Part shown: positions 10,124-21,056 of the stretch, piece after piece | Layout: each line of letters begins with the position of its first letter | Numbering within the stretch: position 1 is the stretch's first letter | NCBI GenBank assembly: GCA_964059195.1 | Contig: CAXKWD010000006.1 | Location: 6,192,530-6,256,529, forward strand | DNA from: Ectobius pallidus | Lineage: Eukaryota > Arthropoda > Insecta > Blattodea > Ectobiidae | Length of the DNA stretch: 64,000 nt | Direction of reading: 5' to 3' | Translations under genes and position numbers: made by a program | Notes under the pieces: generated by a model | What the model saw: only the letters and a program-made list of their open reading frames with translations | Databases searched by the model: none | What the model was told of the DNA's origin: nothing

Positions 10124-13100
10124 TTATTGAATAGGCAAGGGACACACTTTTACAATTGGTCGCTTGTATTCACCATGAGACGTACGCACTGTCACAACAC
10201 GCACTAAACCGTCGTCACCAGGATGCACTGATGAGATGATTCCCAGCTTCCACTGGAGCGGTGGAGAGTTATCTTCTTTCAGGAGCACAAGAGTACCAAT
10301 CTGAATGTTTTCGCTGGACGCAGACCACTTCTGTCTCTGCTGCAGTGAATGTAGGTAGTCAGCTGACCAACGCTGCCATATGTGATGTATGTAGGTTTGT
10401 AGCTGATGCCATTTAGCAACATAAGAGACATTCTCTGCCATAGGAGGAGAAAGTAGGGCTGTGAGTTTTTCTCCAATGAGAAAATGTCCAGGAGATAGAT
10501 AGGATGAGTCGCTAGGATCATCACTTAGGCGTAGGAGAGGTCGAGAGTTTAGACAGGCCTCAATCTGGGTGAGAACTGTGGAAAGCTGCTCATATGTAAA
10601 CACTTGGCTACCCATCACTCGTCGTAAATGAAATTTCATGGATTTAACAGCAGCCTCGTGCAGTCCTCCAAAATGTGGGGAGGAAGCAGGGATAAAATGC
10701 CATGTGAATTCATTAGAGGAGGCGTAGTCTTGGAGAATTTGTTGATGGGTGCTGGACTGAAGCAAGAGACGCAGCTCGCGAAGCTTGTTGTTAGCACCAA
10801 CAAAGTTCGTCCCATTATCACTAAATATTTCCTTGCAAAGTCCTCTACGAGATGTGAATCTGCGCAGGGCGGCGATGAAGGCATCAGAAGTAAGGTCGGA
10901 AACCAGCTCGATGTGAACTGCTTTCGTAGCCAAGCATACGAAGATAGCAATGTATGCTTTGACCTGAGTTTTGCTGCGGGGGGATCCGTATCTTATGAAG
11001 AATGGTCCAGCGTAGTCAACCGCAGAACGTAGAAATGCTCTAGCAGGGGTCACCCTGTAGCTAGGTAGGCTGCCCATCAGCTGGTGAGCACCTTTGGCTT
11101 TCAACTTAAAACAAGTTAGACATCTATGTAGCGTAGACTTCACAACTCTACGTACACTTGGAATCCAATATCGTTCTCGCAGAGAAGATATGAGCAGTTG
11201 ATGTGATGCATGAAGCAGTCGCAGATGCTCGGATTCAATTATCAATCTAGTGAGGTGGTGACCTGGAGGGAGGATAAGCTGATGTCGTGCATCATGTGGT
11301 AACTCAGCTTTCTCCAGACGTCCACCCACTCGGAGCAGGCCATCCTTGTCCACAAAAGGCACCAAGGAGAGGAGCGAACTCTTGTTATTCACTTGCATCT
11401 TACTCTGAAGATCGGACAGTTCATGTGAATAGGCTGCTTGCTGAGCTATTCTTATGCAAAGTAACAAAGCTTGTTGTAACTCTTCAACTGTGAGAGGGCC
11501 GTGACGTTTAACTTGGCTTCTACAGTTGTTTATAAAGCGTAGCATATATGAAGTAACTCTTTGTAAACGCGCTAGCTTGGAAAAGCGTAGCATAAAATCT
11601 TCTTCAGCATGTGTGACTAGGCAAACTGTGTCACGCTGCTCACTCATGTCCTGCAGCTCAAATTGCTGAGGCTGTTTGGGCCATGATTCAATAGGCTGTT
11701 TAACTGATTGTTGTCTGGACTCACACAATGAAGTTTTATCATGTTTCATTGGCAGACGTACTGTAGAACTACCATCGTCATTGCGAGTGGTATTCTCTGC
11801 ATAGTGCTGTTTGCACCGTTTCTCTTCTTCTATTAACATCTGTTGTGGAAAGTCTTCGAGGTCCCAAAACCGTCGCAGTTGCTTGTCCACATTGTCCGTA
11901 GAGATGAAGAAGTTGTGCTGGGGACCAGTATCTAGATTGCCTTTCACAGAGGACTTAGGAATGGTTCCAGACAATATCCAACCTAGTTCTGTACTAATCA
12001 ATGCAGGAAAACCAGGATTGGTCAGGATCTTACCATGGAAAAGCTCGAAGAATAGTGCTCCTCCAATCAGCAAATCAATTTCAGAAGGAATATTAAATTT
12101 AGGATCGGCTAATGGAATTTCAGAGGGTATGTTCCATGAGGATGGATCAATTCGGACAGCGGGTAGCTTCCCTGTTATGCGAGGAAGGATTAGGCAATCT
12201 AGATTCCTTCGATAGTTGTAAACCATAGATCTCACATTTATGTTTACACTATGACTAGCATTCGATGAAGTACCATTTATACCCTTGACAGGCGTATCAG
12301 CTGTCCTTGTAGGAAGTTGCAGACGCCTCGCTAGATCTGCAGACACGAAACTGGCCTGGCTAGCAGAGTCTAGAAGGGCCTTACACTGTATGTAGTTACC
12401 ATGTTTGTCTTGCACTTCGACTCTTGCAGTCGCAAGTAAGACGTGAAGCACTGGCTTTATTTTCACTGAACAATAACTTGCAGGAGCCTCAGTCCTGTTG
12501 TTATTCACTGTCTCACTGCTTTCACTCGAGTGTGAAACCGTTCTCCTGTGATCACTGCTGTGTAACATCTTGCTATGAAGTTTACCACAGTTACAGAAGG
12601 AAGATGCGTTGCACTGATTTACTCGATGAGTATTAGCAAAACAGTTGAAACACAGATTTTTACTCTTCACAACTTTCCATCGCTGTTCAACACTCAGCTG
12701 ACGGAATTGTTTACATTTAAACAGGTTATGGCCGCCTTGACACTGAGGGCATAACTGTTCAGTTGTCGACACATATGACTGACGACTATTATTATGTTGA
12801 TTTCTAGACTCACGACGTTCACTTCTAGGTTTTGATGGGCTGGCCCTGTTGCAGGAATTATTCGACAGCACCTCTAGAGAATGAGACTTAGCTTCTAGAA
12901 ATAACACAAGTTCACCTAATGGAGTAAATGTTTGAGAATCGATTCTAGATTCCCATTCACGCTGCACGCTTTCAGGAAGGTGCTCCAACAACAATTGCAT
13001 TAGAATGACTTCATGAAGTGGCACTTCTAATTCTAAAGCTTCAATGGCATGCAAGTTGTTTTGGAATTGATTCAACAAAGTTCTCAAATCTGCAACTGTC

Positions 13101-13795
13101 TCTTGTCGTGCTACAGGTAAGGATAACAGGTGCTTAATGTGGGATATGGCAATTAAACGCTTATTGTTATATCTTGCACACAATAGGTCCCAGGCCACTT
13201 GGAAGTTCTCACTCGTGACTGGCAAACTTTGCAATAATGTTTTAGCTTCGCCCCTTAGCGAACCAATGAGATAGTGGAATTTTTGAATAGGTGACAAACT
13301 GCTATTATTCACAATCAAACTCGAAAAAGTGTCAAAATAATGTTTGAATTTAGTTACATCACTGTCAAACACTGGAATTTGAATAGTAGGTAGTTTTATC
13401 CCATTACTTGCCTGCGATGCACTGGAGTTCACTGATTGTCGTGTGCCACTGTTATTTGAATTGACACTGACTGACGTAGGCTCATGAGCATGCATCAACT
13501 CACTTAACCTAGCTTTTAGATTAATGTACACTGTTGATACTTCGTCTGCATATTGTATGTGGCTATCAAGTTCTGTATCAACTTCTACCATGGATTCAAT
13601 CTGCGTCTGCACTGCCTCAAACTTTTCAATTTCATTTAACAGTTTCTCATAATGCGCTTTAATCACAAATATACTAGCATCTTCAGGCACGTCGTTGAGA
13701 AAGTTCTGTGTCAATGTAAACTTTCTTTTACATACACCTCGACGTCGGATTAAAGCCTTAATTTCTGCTTCCATGTTGAACAATTCACTTTGCAA
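10124..13795 (-). CDS. BEL Gag-protease-integrase polyprotein lacking RT and RNase H
   Basis: This is one open frame of 1223 residues. Gag occupies about residues 1-340 (MEAEIKALIRRRG near the start; Met8 may be the true start). Cysteine/histidine knuckles sit at about 349-405 (CPQCQGGHNLFKC, CFNCF..H). A retroviral-type aspartic protease follows at about 475 (ALLDSASQASF). The segment entering reverse transcriptase (VRLPMKHDKTSLCESR, about 690) jumps at about residue 697 straight to a post-RNase H tail (ESWPKQPQQFEL). Integrase follows: the H2C2 zinc motif at about 855-897, the catalytic core with VDYAGPFF (about 928), FSDNGTNF (about 995) and GGLHEAAVKS (about 1045), then the C-terminal Pao-type tail. 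YFLP and DD-box RT motifs are absent. Deletion of several hundred residues has kept the frame open throughout. Confidence 0.92.
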   Translation of the reverse strand: MQSELFNMEAEIKALIRRRGVCKRKFTLTQNFLNDVPEDASIFVIKAHYEKLLNEIEKFEAVQTQIESMVEVDTELDSHIQYADEVSTVYINLKARLSELMHAHEPTSVSVNSNNSGTRQSVNSSASQASNGIKLPTIQIPVFDSDVTKFKHYFDTFSSLIVNNSSLSPIQKFHYLIGSLRGEAKTLLQSLPVTSENFQVAWDLLCARYNNKRLIAISHIKHLLSLPVARQETVADLRTLLNQFQNNLHAIEALELEVPLHEVILMQLLLEHLPESVQREWESRIDSQTFTPLGELVLFLEAKSHSLEVLSNNSCNRASPSKPRSERRESRNQHNNSRQSYVSTTEQLCPQCQGGHNLFKCKQFRQLSVEQRWKVVKSKNLCFNCFANTHRVNQCNASSFCNCGKLHSKMLHSSDHRRTVSHSSESSETVNNNRTEAPASYCSVKIKPVLHVLLATARVEVQDKHGNYIQCKALLDSASQASFVSADLARRLQLPTRTADTPVKGINGTSSNASHSVNINVRSMVYNYRRNLDCLILPRITGKLPAVRIDPSSWNIPSEIPLADPKFNIPSEIDLLIGGALFFELFHGKILTNPGFPALISTELGWILSGTIPKSSVKGNLDTGPQHNFFISTDNVDKQLRRFWDLEDFPQQMLIEEEKRCKQHYAENTTRNDDGSSTVRLPMKHDKTSLCESRQQSVKQPIESWPKQPQQFELQDMSEQRDTVCLVTHAEEDFMLRFSKLARLQRVTSYMLRFINNCRSQVKRHGPLTVEELQQALLLCIRIAQQAAYSHELSDLQSKMQVNNKSSLLSLVPFVDKDGLLRVGGRLEKAELPHDARHQLILPPGHHLTRLIIESEHLRLLHASHQLLISSLRERYWIPSVRRVVKSTLHRCLTCFKLKAKGAHQLMGSLPSYRVTPARAFLRSAVDYAGPFFIRYGSPRSKTQVKAYIAIFVCLATKAVHIELVSDLTSDAFIAALRRFTSRRGLCKEIFSDNGTNFVGANNKLRELRLLLQSSTHQQILQDYASSNEFTWHFIPASSPHFGGLHEAAVKSMKFHLRRVMGSQVFTYEQLSTVLTQIEACLNSRPLLRLSDDPSDSSYLSPGHFLIGEKLTALLSPPMAENVSYVAKWHQLQTYIHHIWQRWSADYLHSLQQRQKWSASSENIQIGTLVLLKEDNSPPLQWKLGIISSVHPGDDGLVRVVTVRTSHGEYKRPIVKVCPLPIQ

Positions 13796-14139
13796 TGGAA
13801 GAGATTAGACAGTCAGCTGCACTGGGGGTGGTCGGAGAGGCGGTAGTCTTCCTCTCGCGTGTGATTGAAGGCGGGTACCATTTAACACGTGGAGCGGCAG
13901 CCAGCTGGTGCGCGCGAAGATAAGCAGTTCAGGAAAATCACTAGAGCCGAGCGAAGCCCGAAGCTGACACGAACTCCACACGAACGGCACCTTCGGGTGG
14001 TCGCGCGAAACTGGACCTTATTAACAAGCGGACTCCTTGTAATTTCGTCATACACGAAAATCAGCTACAAGTCGCACTCTTCTTCCTTAATTCAGAAATC
14101 ATTGCAAATATTCTCAGATCCGCCCGTGAGGAACCAAAA

Positions 14140-14813
14140 TGTAGGGATCCGTTCCGTGAGGAGCAAAATGTAGGGAACTCAGTAGGATTAAAGTATAATA
14201 TAGGTGTTTTCGGAGGACCAGGCATATGCCAATTAAATAATAATCGAAGGGAGACAATGGACTGTAGGTTGCTGGGACAGAGATTTTAACCTGGGTAATT
14301 TGCAATGGTATATATTCAAGAAGCCTGAATTCTGAACTAATGGATACAGCACTTATACACAATAATAATAAAAGAATGAATACAGTTAATGTTCTTGTAG
14401 AAAACTATTCTCCCGCCCCTTGGCGAAGGTAACGCTAGACACAGCCTGTACACAGCACGAGGCTTCTAGGTTAGACCAATGTAAATTCTTGTAACTAACA
14501 TTAAAATACAAGATTATTTCCTGGATTTCACACGTAAAGCTGCCTACACTCTAGGAGCCTGATATACGCGGAGTTACAGATGAGGAATTGATATATATAG
14601 CGAAAAGGTCCACACAATTAGGAACGCTTGTGACGCATGTCTATATACCGTGACGACTCGATCCGAACTAACTTGCACTGCAACTGGCGTGGTAACGCTA
14701 ACAAGCTCCCACCTGCAGGAAGTGATTAATTTGCGGCAAATAATTGGCGGAGGCGCCAAACTAACACAGAGGCTAATTTAAAACACTAAAAACTATAGAC
14801 TCTTGATCTAACA
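14140..14813 (-). repeat. BEL 5' LTR
   Basis: The LTR is 674 bp. Against the 3' LTR I see two substitutions in the inner 645 bp (an A/G and a C/T pair), plus a few changes and one indel in the terminal 12-15 bp. A TATATATA box and an AATAAAAG signal occur on the minus strand inside the LTR. Just downstream, TTTTGGTTCCTCACGG contains the TGG expected of a tRNA primer-binding site; the tRNA is not assigned. Confidence 0.9.
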
Positions 14814-14818
14814 ATTCT

Positions 14819-15332
14819 GGTTCAAAAAAATGAACCCACGTTTCATCTCCAGTCACAATTTTGTGCAGGAACTCCTCTCCCTGCAAATTGAAGCGCTGCA
14901 AGTGTTCGGAGGCTGTTGTTTTTCATGACTCCTTATTCTGGTCGGTTAACATTCGGGGTACCCACCATGAACAAACTTTTGAGTACCCCAGTTCTTGAAT
15001 AATCGTCACCACACTGCCTTTACTGAGGGATGTAATGCGACACAATTCATCCGTTGTTACCCAGCGGTCACCTCGGATGATCTCATCCACTCGCTGAATG
15101 TTGCATGGAGTCACTGCAGCCACGGGTCTGCCGCTCCGCTGTTCATCAGCCAACGGTGTTGGGCCTTCAGTTTTGTTACAGCGACGAACCCATCTTCTAA
15201 CCGTACTGACATCCACTGTTGCATCACCATACACCTTTGTGAGCCTTTCATGAATGCGATAGGTGTTTCACCTTCCGCATTCAAGAATTCAATGACAGAA
15301 CGCTGTCTTATACGGACATCGATGTCAGCCAT
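14819..15332 (-). pseudogene. mariner transposase, N-terminal half
   Basis: It starts MADIDVRIRQRSVIEFLNAE, the usual mariner N-terminus, and continues in a second frame (DATVDVSTVRRWVRRC...SGRPVAAVTP) after a one-base shift near 15235. A TGA near 14935 interrupts the linker before FNLQGEEFLHKIVTGDETWVHF..., which holds the first catalytic Asp. The sequence breaks at EPE, where the BEL element enters. The frameshift plus the stop mean the transposase was probably already dead, independent of the BEL insertion. Confidence 0.85.
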
Positions 15333-15497
15333 TTTTCAATAGGCAGCAGTGCTGCCACCGGTTGACATAGGAAGTTGCTATTGCAGTGGAGTGTAGAAGA
15401 AGGTTTGAGGAATTGCGCCAAATTCAAATTATTCACATAACTAACTTAGTTCAGGACAAGAAAAATAGGAGGTATTACTTATTGACCGACCCTCGTA

Positions 15498-18400
15498 ATA
15501 TAATTGAACACTTCTTCATAATGAATAGGGTAGGCCTACATGTTTCTTTTAAACACAACATACGCAGAGCAAAAAAAAAAAATTAAAGTACTACCTTCCA
15601 CAATTACGCCGCTGTTGGCACTGTGGAAGCGACAGTGCTCTCTCTCCCTAGCAGCTGCAGCATGCACCTTCCTATGTCCGCATGCGCACAACAGTCTAAC
15701 AACACACCACTGGAACTGTGAAGCGTACAGTCCCATACAAAGATTTTCTTTTGTCTTTTTAATAAACTGGGGGATGGCTACTGGCATTAGTTTAAGGATT
15801 ATATATGGTACAAGTATAAAGAAAGAATTGAAGGGGAAAAAAAATCCCTTTAGGCAGGTCTACAGGCTGAAGTAGATTTCGAAGTGCTTTTGGTTTAATT
15901 TATTGTTGCTGCGCAGCACTCTTCTTTTTTAGCCTTGGCATGACAAACCCGCAATAATAGGAACTGAATTTGGTAAAGAGGAAGAGCCTACAATCATTTG
16001 TTTTGACAACAAGAAAGGAATATAATATTTTGGGAAGCCATGCGCAAGATCAGCAATGAATAAAATTAGCAAAGTCGCTAAAAAGGACAAAATTAACGAT
16101 ATTATAATAATTCTTATACTCGGTTCCTGGTACATCGCAGTTACCATAGAGTTAGCTACACGGACTTTCAACTTTAACAGCACAGATAACTTTCACGAGT
16201 TTCTGAAACCTAAATCGCCCAGTCATCAGTGCTTTTTACTAACAGCGTGATTTACCTCTGCCTTTCTTCTTCACAACGTTCACAGATGTCACTCCTGTAG
16301 ACTTTCTAGTTATTTTTTTTAGTTTATTTTGCTTGCAAAGGTTTCTCACTAAACAAAACAGCTGACTGCTGGCTGGATCCTAGCTGTATAAACACAGGTC
16401 GCTAACAATACATTTTTGTTTTATCGAAAAGCAGGCAATTAGCTCTTCTTGGTAACATTATTTATTTATATATATTTACTCATTTTGTGAAGTAATTTTT
16501 TCAATTATTTCAGTTTGTGCAAAAAATGAACTTACCCGTAGTATTCTGCACTGTACTTTTAACGTAAGGGGTCAATGGTAAACTTTCTATTTAAAAAAGT
16601 TCTTGGCGAAACGGTCATTTATGCCGCGCACAGGTTTTCCTTCCACTGAATAATAAATGACCCTTGCACCAAACATAATATGTCACAACTATAAACAACA
16701 AAATAATATTTCATAACAAAAAAAGACCCTTGCACCAAAAATCATATTTCACAATTATAGGAGTGGCGTGGGGGACTCGTGAGCGGCATAAAATACCTTT
16801 TCCCCCATTTCTCGGTAATAAAAAGGAAATTGAGTATGCTCATTGTATTTCGCACACTCATGTACCAATAAACAGGTATTCAATATGGTTGAGTTTAATG
16901 CAGTGTCAGTTCAATTCAATTAATTTTATTTCCATAAGACAGTTATACAACTGAAATAGACGAAGTCAGTGGGGTTAAAATTACAATAATTATATAAAAT
17001 AGTACAAGCACATAAAAATTTTCAGTCGTTATAAGCCTCAGAAGGATGTTTCGGAGCTCTGAACACCTTAGGCCTAGGTACAGCCCTAAAAGATCCAAAT
17101 CTTCTTCATTGGAAGACCAAGAATCTGAACCTGATGAGGTTAGGGATGACGAAGACGATGATGATGAAGATGTAAGCTCCATATCGGTACTTTATACCAC
17201 ACGGATCTCACCAATCCTTGGACTTATCTTGGACAGTGGGCACTGCACGAACGGAGAATAAAAAAGCACGCTAAACTACTGAAAATTAGTGAAAAATACT
17301 AATACTGCATGTGAACATATACTAGCGCCGCAGGTGACATTCATGTGAATAATAGGGCTAACAGCCAGGTAACCACGTGTGTAGGCGCAGTTATCAGCTC
17401 GAGCGCTGGTAACTATAACTGTAACGATAAATGTGGTTTCAGAAACCGCTTTTGCACATACTAGCATGTTATACCACAGGTAACTGTGCGAAAGCAGATA
17501 AAAGTCTTATCAGAAACCGGCCATTAAAGAGAGCCATGACTATGATAACTCTATCAAACTCAAGGTATCAACATAACTGAACAGTAGTCCCAACGATCTT
17601 TGAGGACAACACATTTCTTTTTTTTTTTTTTTTTTTTTTTCATTGAGCCGTAACTTTCATATTAAACTCCTTTTTACTGTGGATTATTTTATCACAGCAA
17701 TATCAAAGTGTACATTGCACCATATGAAATATAAATAAATGTGAAATCTCTTGTATAAAAAGAGAGTTGTTTATTATGTTTTAAATTGATATTATATTTT
17801 ATTATTATTTTTTATTTTGTCATGCATTATTGTTCTAAAGGTGTGTAACTATTATTTTTAATATTTCAAACTCTTTTACATTGGTAATTTTATCCTTAGT
17901 CGTCCTCACACATTCCTTTCGGCAGGCCTTCAGGCAGAGGTATATTTTTAAGTGTTATTGTTTTTCAATCATTGAAATCTCGCCTTAAAAGAGAGCTATC
18001 GAGAAACTAGATGATGATTTGTAGAGTACTCTTCAAGAGCTTTTTTACGATACCCCACAAGACGTGGTTTCAAAAATTTCGAATTTCCATCTCCCCCAGC
18101 CCCACCCCTACCCTCACTCATACCCCCGAATCGTTGGTGTCACTGTGAACTCCATAGGGAGTACACTAATTTATTCAAACAAAGTTTTTCACTATACTTC
18201 ATAGGGGCCAAGATATACATTTTTCAAAATTTCAACCCCCTCCCTCGACCCCCACTTGGCCCAATTTTGCTCATTAACGAACTTGTCCAAACTAATGGGT
18301 CTAGAAATAACATAATAAAATTTGGTTCAAATATCTTCAAAATTACGTCCGCTAGCATGTAAAAATATATATATATATATATATATATAAATATCAAAAA

Positions 18401-18772
18401 GAAATTTGAACGGGTAGTGGTTTCGTACTTAGGGATGCATGAAATGTAAAGATATGAAAGAATTTTTCGAAAGTCATGACATGTTATTAATCCCAGTAGG
18501 TAGATTTTTCTTCGAAATCTACCTAAAAAGGACTTATTATATTAAATGTTATCCCTAATATCAAGTGGAAATAGTTCCACAGTGCCTATACACGAGCCAC
18601 CACTGTTGAGTAGCCCTATTGCCATTGGCAATACCTTTCAAACACTGGTAACAAAACATCTGTCAGAGAAGATTTGAGAGAATACGTTTGCAACTCGGGT
18701 TTGCTTCTCCTAAAGGCTGTGAGGCATTTATTCATACTTAAAATAGAAGAAAGTCCTTTTTCCATTGTATGT
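15498..18772. other. Gene-poor stretch with small repeats
   Basis: No supported gene. Visible features: a 35-bp direct repeat beginning GACCCTTGCACCAAA at 16659 and 16725 (period 66 bp), a run of about 24 T at 17617-17640, and an AT dinucleotide run at about 18366-18390. An acidic, low-complexity frame at 17046-17261 looks fortuitous. Confidence 0.5.
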
Positions 18773-19247
18773 ATATTGAAACAAAACAGAATTAAATTCA
18801 CAATGGATACTTTTTATTATTAATAATACAACGTTTCGGCACAAACCATTTGGCCTTCATCAGGTACAGCAAGAAGAAAGATTCAACTGATAAATAAACA
18901 AACTCAAAGAGTTTCCATGGATATGACATGTTTACAAAGTCGAAACGTCGGATACACCGCCTTCTGGAATGTCCGGAAAAATGACGTGAAAACTTGAAGT
19001 TCTTCCGAACCGTCTAATCCACTCATCTGGGATGTTATAAGGTGTGTCCAAATTACAGACGTCAGGAGGGGATGGAAAAGATATAGACCGTTTACAGTTT
19101 TTAAAATTCTTAATCATATTCAACCAAACTTCTCCAAGGTCTCCATCGTATCTATTCAAATGAAGGCCAAATGGTTTGTGCCGAAACATTGTATTATTAA
19201 TAATAAAAAGTATCCATTGTGAATTTAATTCTGTTTTGTTTCAATAT
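18773..19247 (-). mobile_element. PLE-like foldback with 88-bp inverted arms
   Basis: Arms 18773-18860 and 19160-19247 are reverse complements over 88 bp with one mismatch. The outward part contains TTTTTATTATTAATAATACAA and the inward part a hammerhead-like module. The 300-bp centre encodes an open minus frame of unknown family (18932-19189: PFGLHLNRYDGDLGEVW...). Inverted terminal repeats with hammerheads are a PLE habit, but no RT or GIY-YIG is seen, so the class is inferred. Confidence 0.5.
18824..18866 (-). ncRNA. Degenerate hammerhead ribozyme
   Basis: Minus strand: CUGAUGA (863-857 of the 18-kb block), stem II GGC+CAAA pairing with UUUG+GCC with one bulged U and loop UGG, GAAA (837-834), stem III AC/GU with loop GUU, triplet GUA. 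Stem I fails at its first pair (C-U), leaving only A-U, U-A and G-U beyond it. The core is conserved but activity is doubtful. The partner arm at 19160 has lost the start of the core. Confidence 0.42.
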
Positions 19248-19269
19248 TTATTCATACTGTTTGTACGTT

Positions 19270-20740
19270 TTTAAAAACGGATTTAGACAGTAACAATGTT
19301 TTACTTAAAATAGACTTTAAGAATGCCTTCAACTCTCTTGAGAGAGATTCTTTGCTGAAAGTAATCTTTTCTATCTGGATGATGGTACACTGGGTGGTGG
19401 CCCAACACTGTTCTTCAGTATTTTGTAAAAGTTAATTTCTACCAGTAAGGATATCGGTCTAGAAATCAACCCTCACAAGTGTGAACTTTATTTCTGTTCT
19501 AATCGAGATGGAGTTGTCTCTGCCTTCCAACAGATGGCATCCAATATCAAGATAATCACTGACTCCACTTTAACAATTCTTGGTCCTCCGATCATGCTTG
19601 AAGCTGTTCGAACAGTTATAGAGCAAAAATTACTTTCAATACAGTGCCTTCTTGGGAGATTGTCTCTTATTCATCAACAGATTTCTTATTAAAAAATTGA
19701 TTTACCATTCTTAAACATACATATTTCGTAAGAACTATGCCACTTTGGTTATTTTCCTCGTTGCTCGAATAATTTGACAATCTTCTGAAAAATAATTTAG
19801 AGAATAATGAATTCTGCATTAGAGGTAAAAAACTGGATTCAATCTTGCCTTCTTGTCAGTCTCTGAATTTCTAAATTATCTGATGTTTGTGTACCTGCTT
19901 TTTTGGCTTCGGTACATGGAGCCCTCTATTTTGTTAAATCCATGTTCCCTTTTCTGATAATGAAATCGAGGCTTTGATTAAGTGGAATACAATGACGGAT
20001 AACACTAACCCTCCAGAAGAATCTTCTGTTCAGAAATATTGGGACTATACACCAAACTTATTCATGATAATCTGTTGGCATCATCTTCTAATTCCAATCG
20101 AGCTCATTATCTGGCCCTCCAGGAAAAAGAAGCAGGATCTTGGTTGAATGCCTTACAATAGGAACTTTGATGTCTGCAACAACATTCGAGATCACTGTTG
20201 TCTTATGTCTGGGTACACAAATGTGGATGCAGTACTCACGACACTCAGTCATAAATGATATCCTCTGCAGAGAGCTTGGATATCTATTCACATTCCCACT
20301 GTACTAGAACCAACAGGCATCAATGATTCAGACGGCAAACGTTCTGTTGGTATCACCATGTTCCCTTGGTACAGGGGAAAATCCCTTATGTGCGACGCCA
20401 CCTGTGTGGACACTTTTGCGCCATCTCATATATCAAACAAGCACAGCTGCTGAGACAGCTGTTCAACTAAAAAACAAAAATACTGTGTTTTCAATGAAAA
20501 TTATTTTTTCATTGTCTTTGCGGTGGAGACCATCGGTTCATGGTGCAAAGATGCCTCAGAACTTGTTGCTGAAATTGGCAGAAGGCTGTGTTCGCTAACC
20601 AGGGAACCTCATTCAACTGAGTTTTTGAGGCAGCGAATTGGTATCGCCCTGCAGTGTGGAAGTGGTGCCAGCATCAAGGACACCTTTGCTGAATCTGCTG
20701 GCCTAAGGGAAGTGTATCTTCTTTGATCTTCCATTTTATG
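19270..20740 (+). pseudogene. Old reverse-transcriptase element relic, possibly with C-terminal nuclease
   Basis: A many-times-broken plus-strand reading gives KIDFKNAFNSLERDSLL, then YLDDGTLGGGP (RT catalytic YxDD), INPHKCELYF, and later EPTGINDSDGKR, FPWYRGKSLMCDATC and VAEIGRRLCSLTREP. The order RT then a DGK...CDATC block recalls LINEs with a restriction-like endonuclease at the C-terminus. Here the expected Pro-Asp before the second block is not preserved. Stops and frameshifts are numerous. It lies in the intron before the zinc-finger exon. Family assignment is tentative; that it is an RT relic is fairly sure. Confidence 0.6.
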
Positions 20741-20886
20741 TATCTGATGTAATTTACCGTGATTGGATTCTTTTTGTCTGTAATTTTGTTAGTTAATCTA
20801 ATATAACTACTTTAATTTATTAGTAGTAAATAACTGTCACATATTCCTTGAGAACACCCTTTCGTTGTAGCTGATATTTTGACAAT

Positions 20887-20911
20887 ATAGTAGTAGTAGT
20901 AGTAGTAGTAG
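20887..20911. repeat. (TAG)n microsatellite
   Basis: About eight trinucleotide units in the presumed intron. Confidence 0.9.
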
Positions 20912-21056
20912 AAAAAGGTGGAAAATCTCCACAGTCCTCAAAATTTGATATTTTACTAACTTGAAACATGAAATTAATTAACTTCTTTATGCTCCTATCT
21001 TTCAAACAGGAAGTTGTGAGTGACAAATGTTATATAGACTATTGATTTTCTTTCAG

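Larger units (their letters stand above)
9374..14813 (-). mobile_element. Pao/BEL LTR retrotransposon, RT/RNase H-deleted
   Basis: The element is 5440 bp on the minus strand, flanked by the 5-bp target duplication ATTCT (9369-9373 and 14814-14818). It has two LTRs of about 675 bp and one 1223-residue frame. The insertion lies inside the mariner transposase gene; one ATTCT copy rejoins the mariner frame exactly. Near-identical LTRs point to a recent insertion. Gag, protease and integrase are present. Reverse transcriptase and RNase H are missing without loss of frame, so mobilisation would need helper enzyme. Confidence 0.93.
8717..15495 (-). mobile_element. mariner transposon split by a BEL insertion
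   Basis: The ends are CGAGGGTCAGTCAATAAGTA (8717) and the inverted TACTTATTGACCGACCCTCG (to 15495), with TA target duplications at 8715-8716 and 15496-15497. After removing the internal BEL element and its 5-bp duplication, the length is about 1334 bp, the usual mariner size. The transposase lies on the minus strand and is interrupted between its first and second catalytic aspartates. Confidence 0.9.

Noticed and set aside
17046..17261. Acidic open frame with Asp/Glu run
   Set aside because: Low complexity, no start context and no domain; probably chance.
17925..17960. CTGAAGGCCTGCCGAAAGG on the minus strand as a hammerhead
   Set aside because: The core reads CUGAAGG, missing the invariant final A, and stem II cannot close.
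21027..21056. ATG-started extension of the zinc-finger frame
   Set aside because: It spans a pyrimidine tract ending TTTCTTTCAG; a splice acceptor explains it better than translation.
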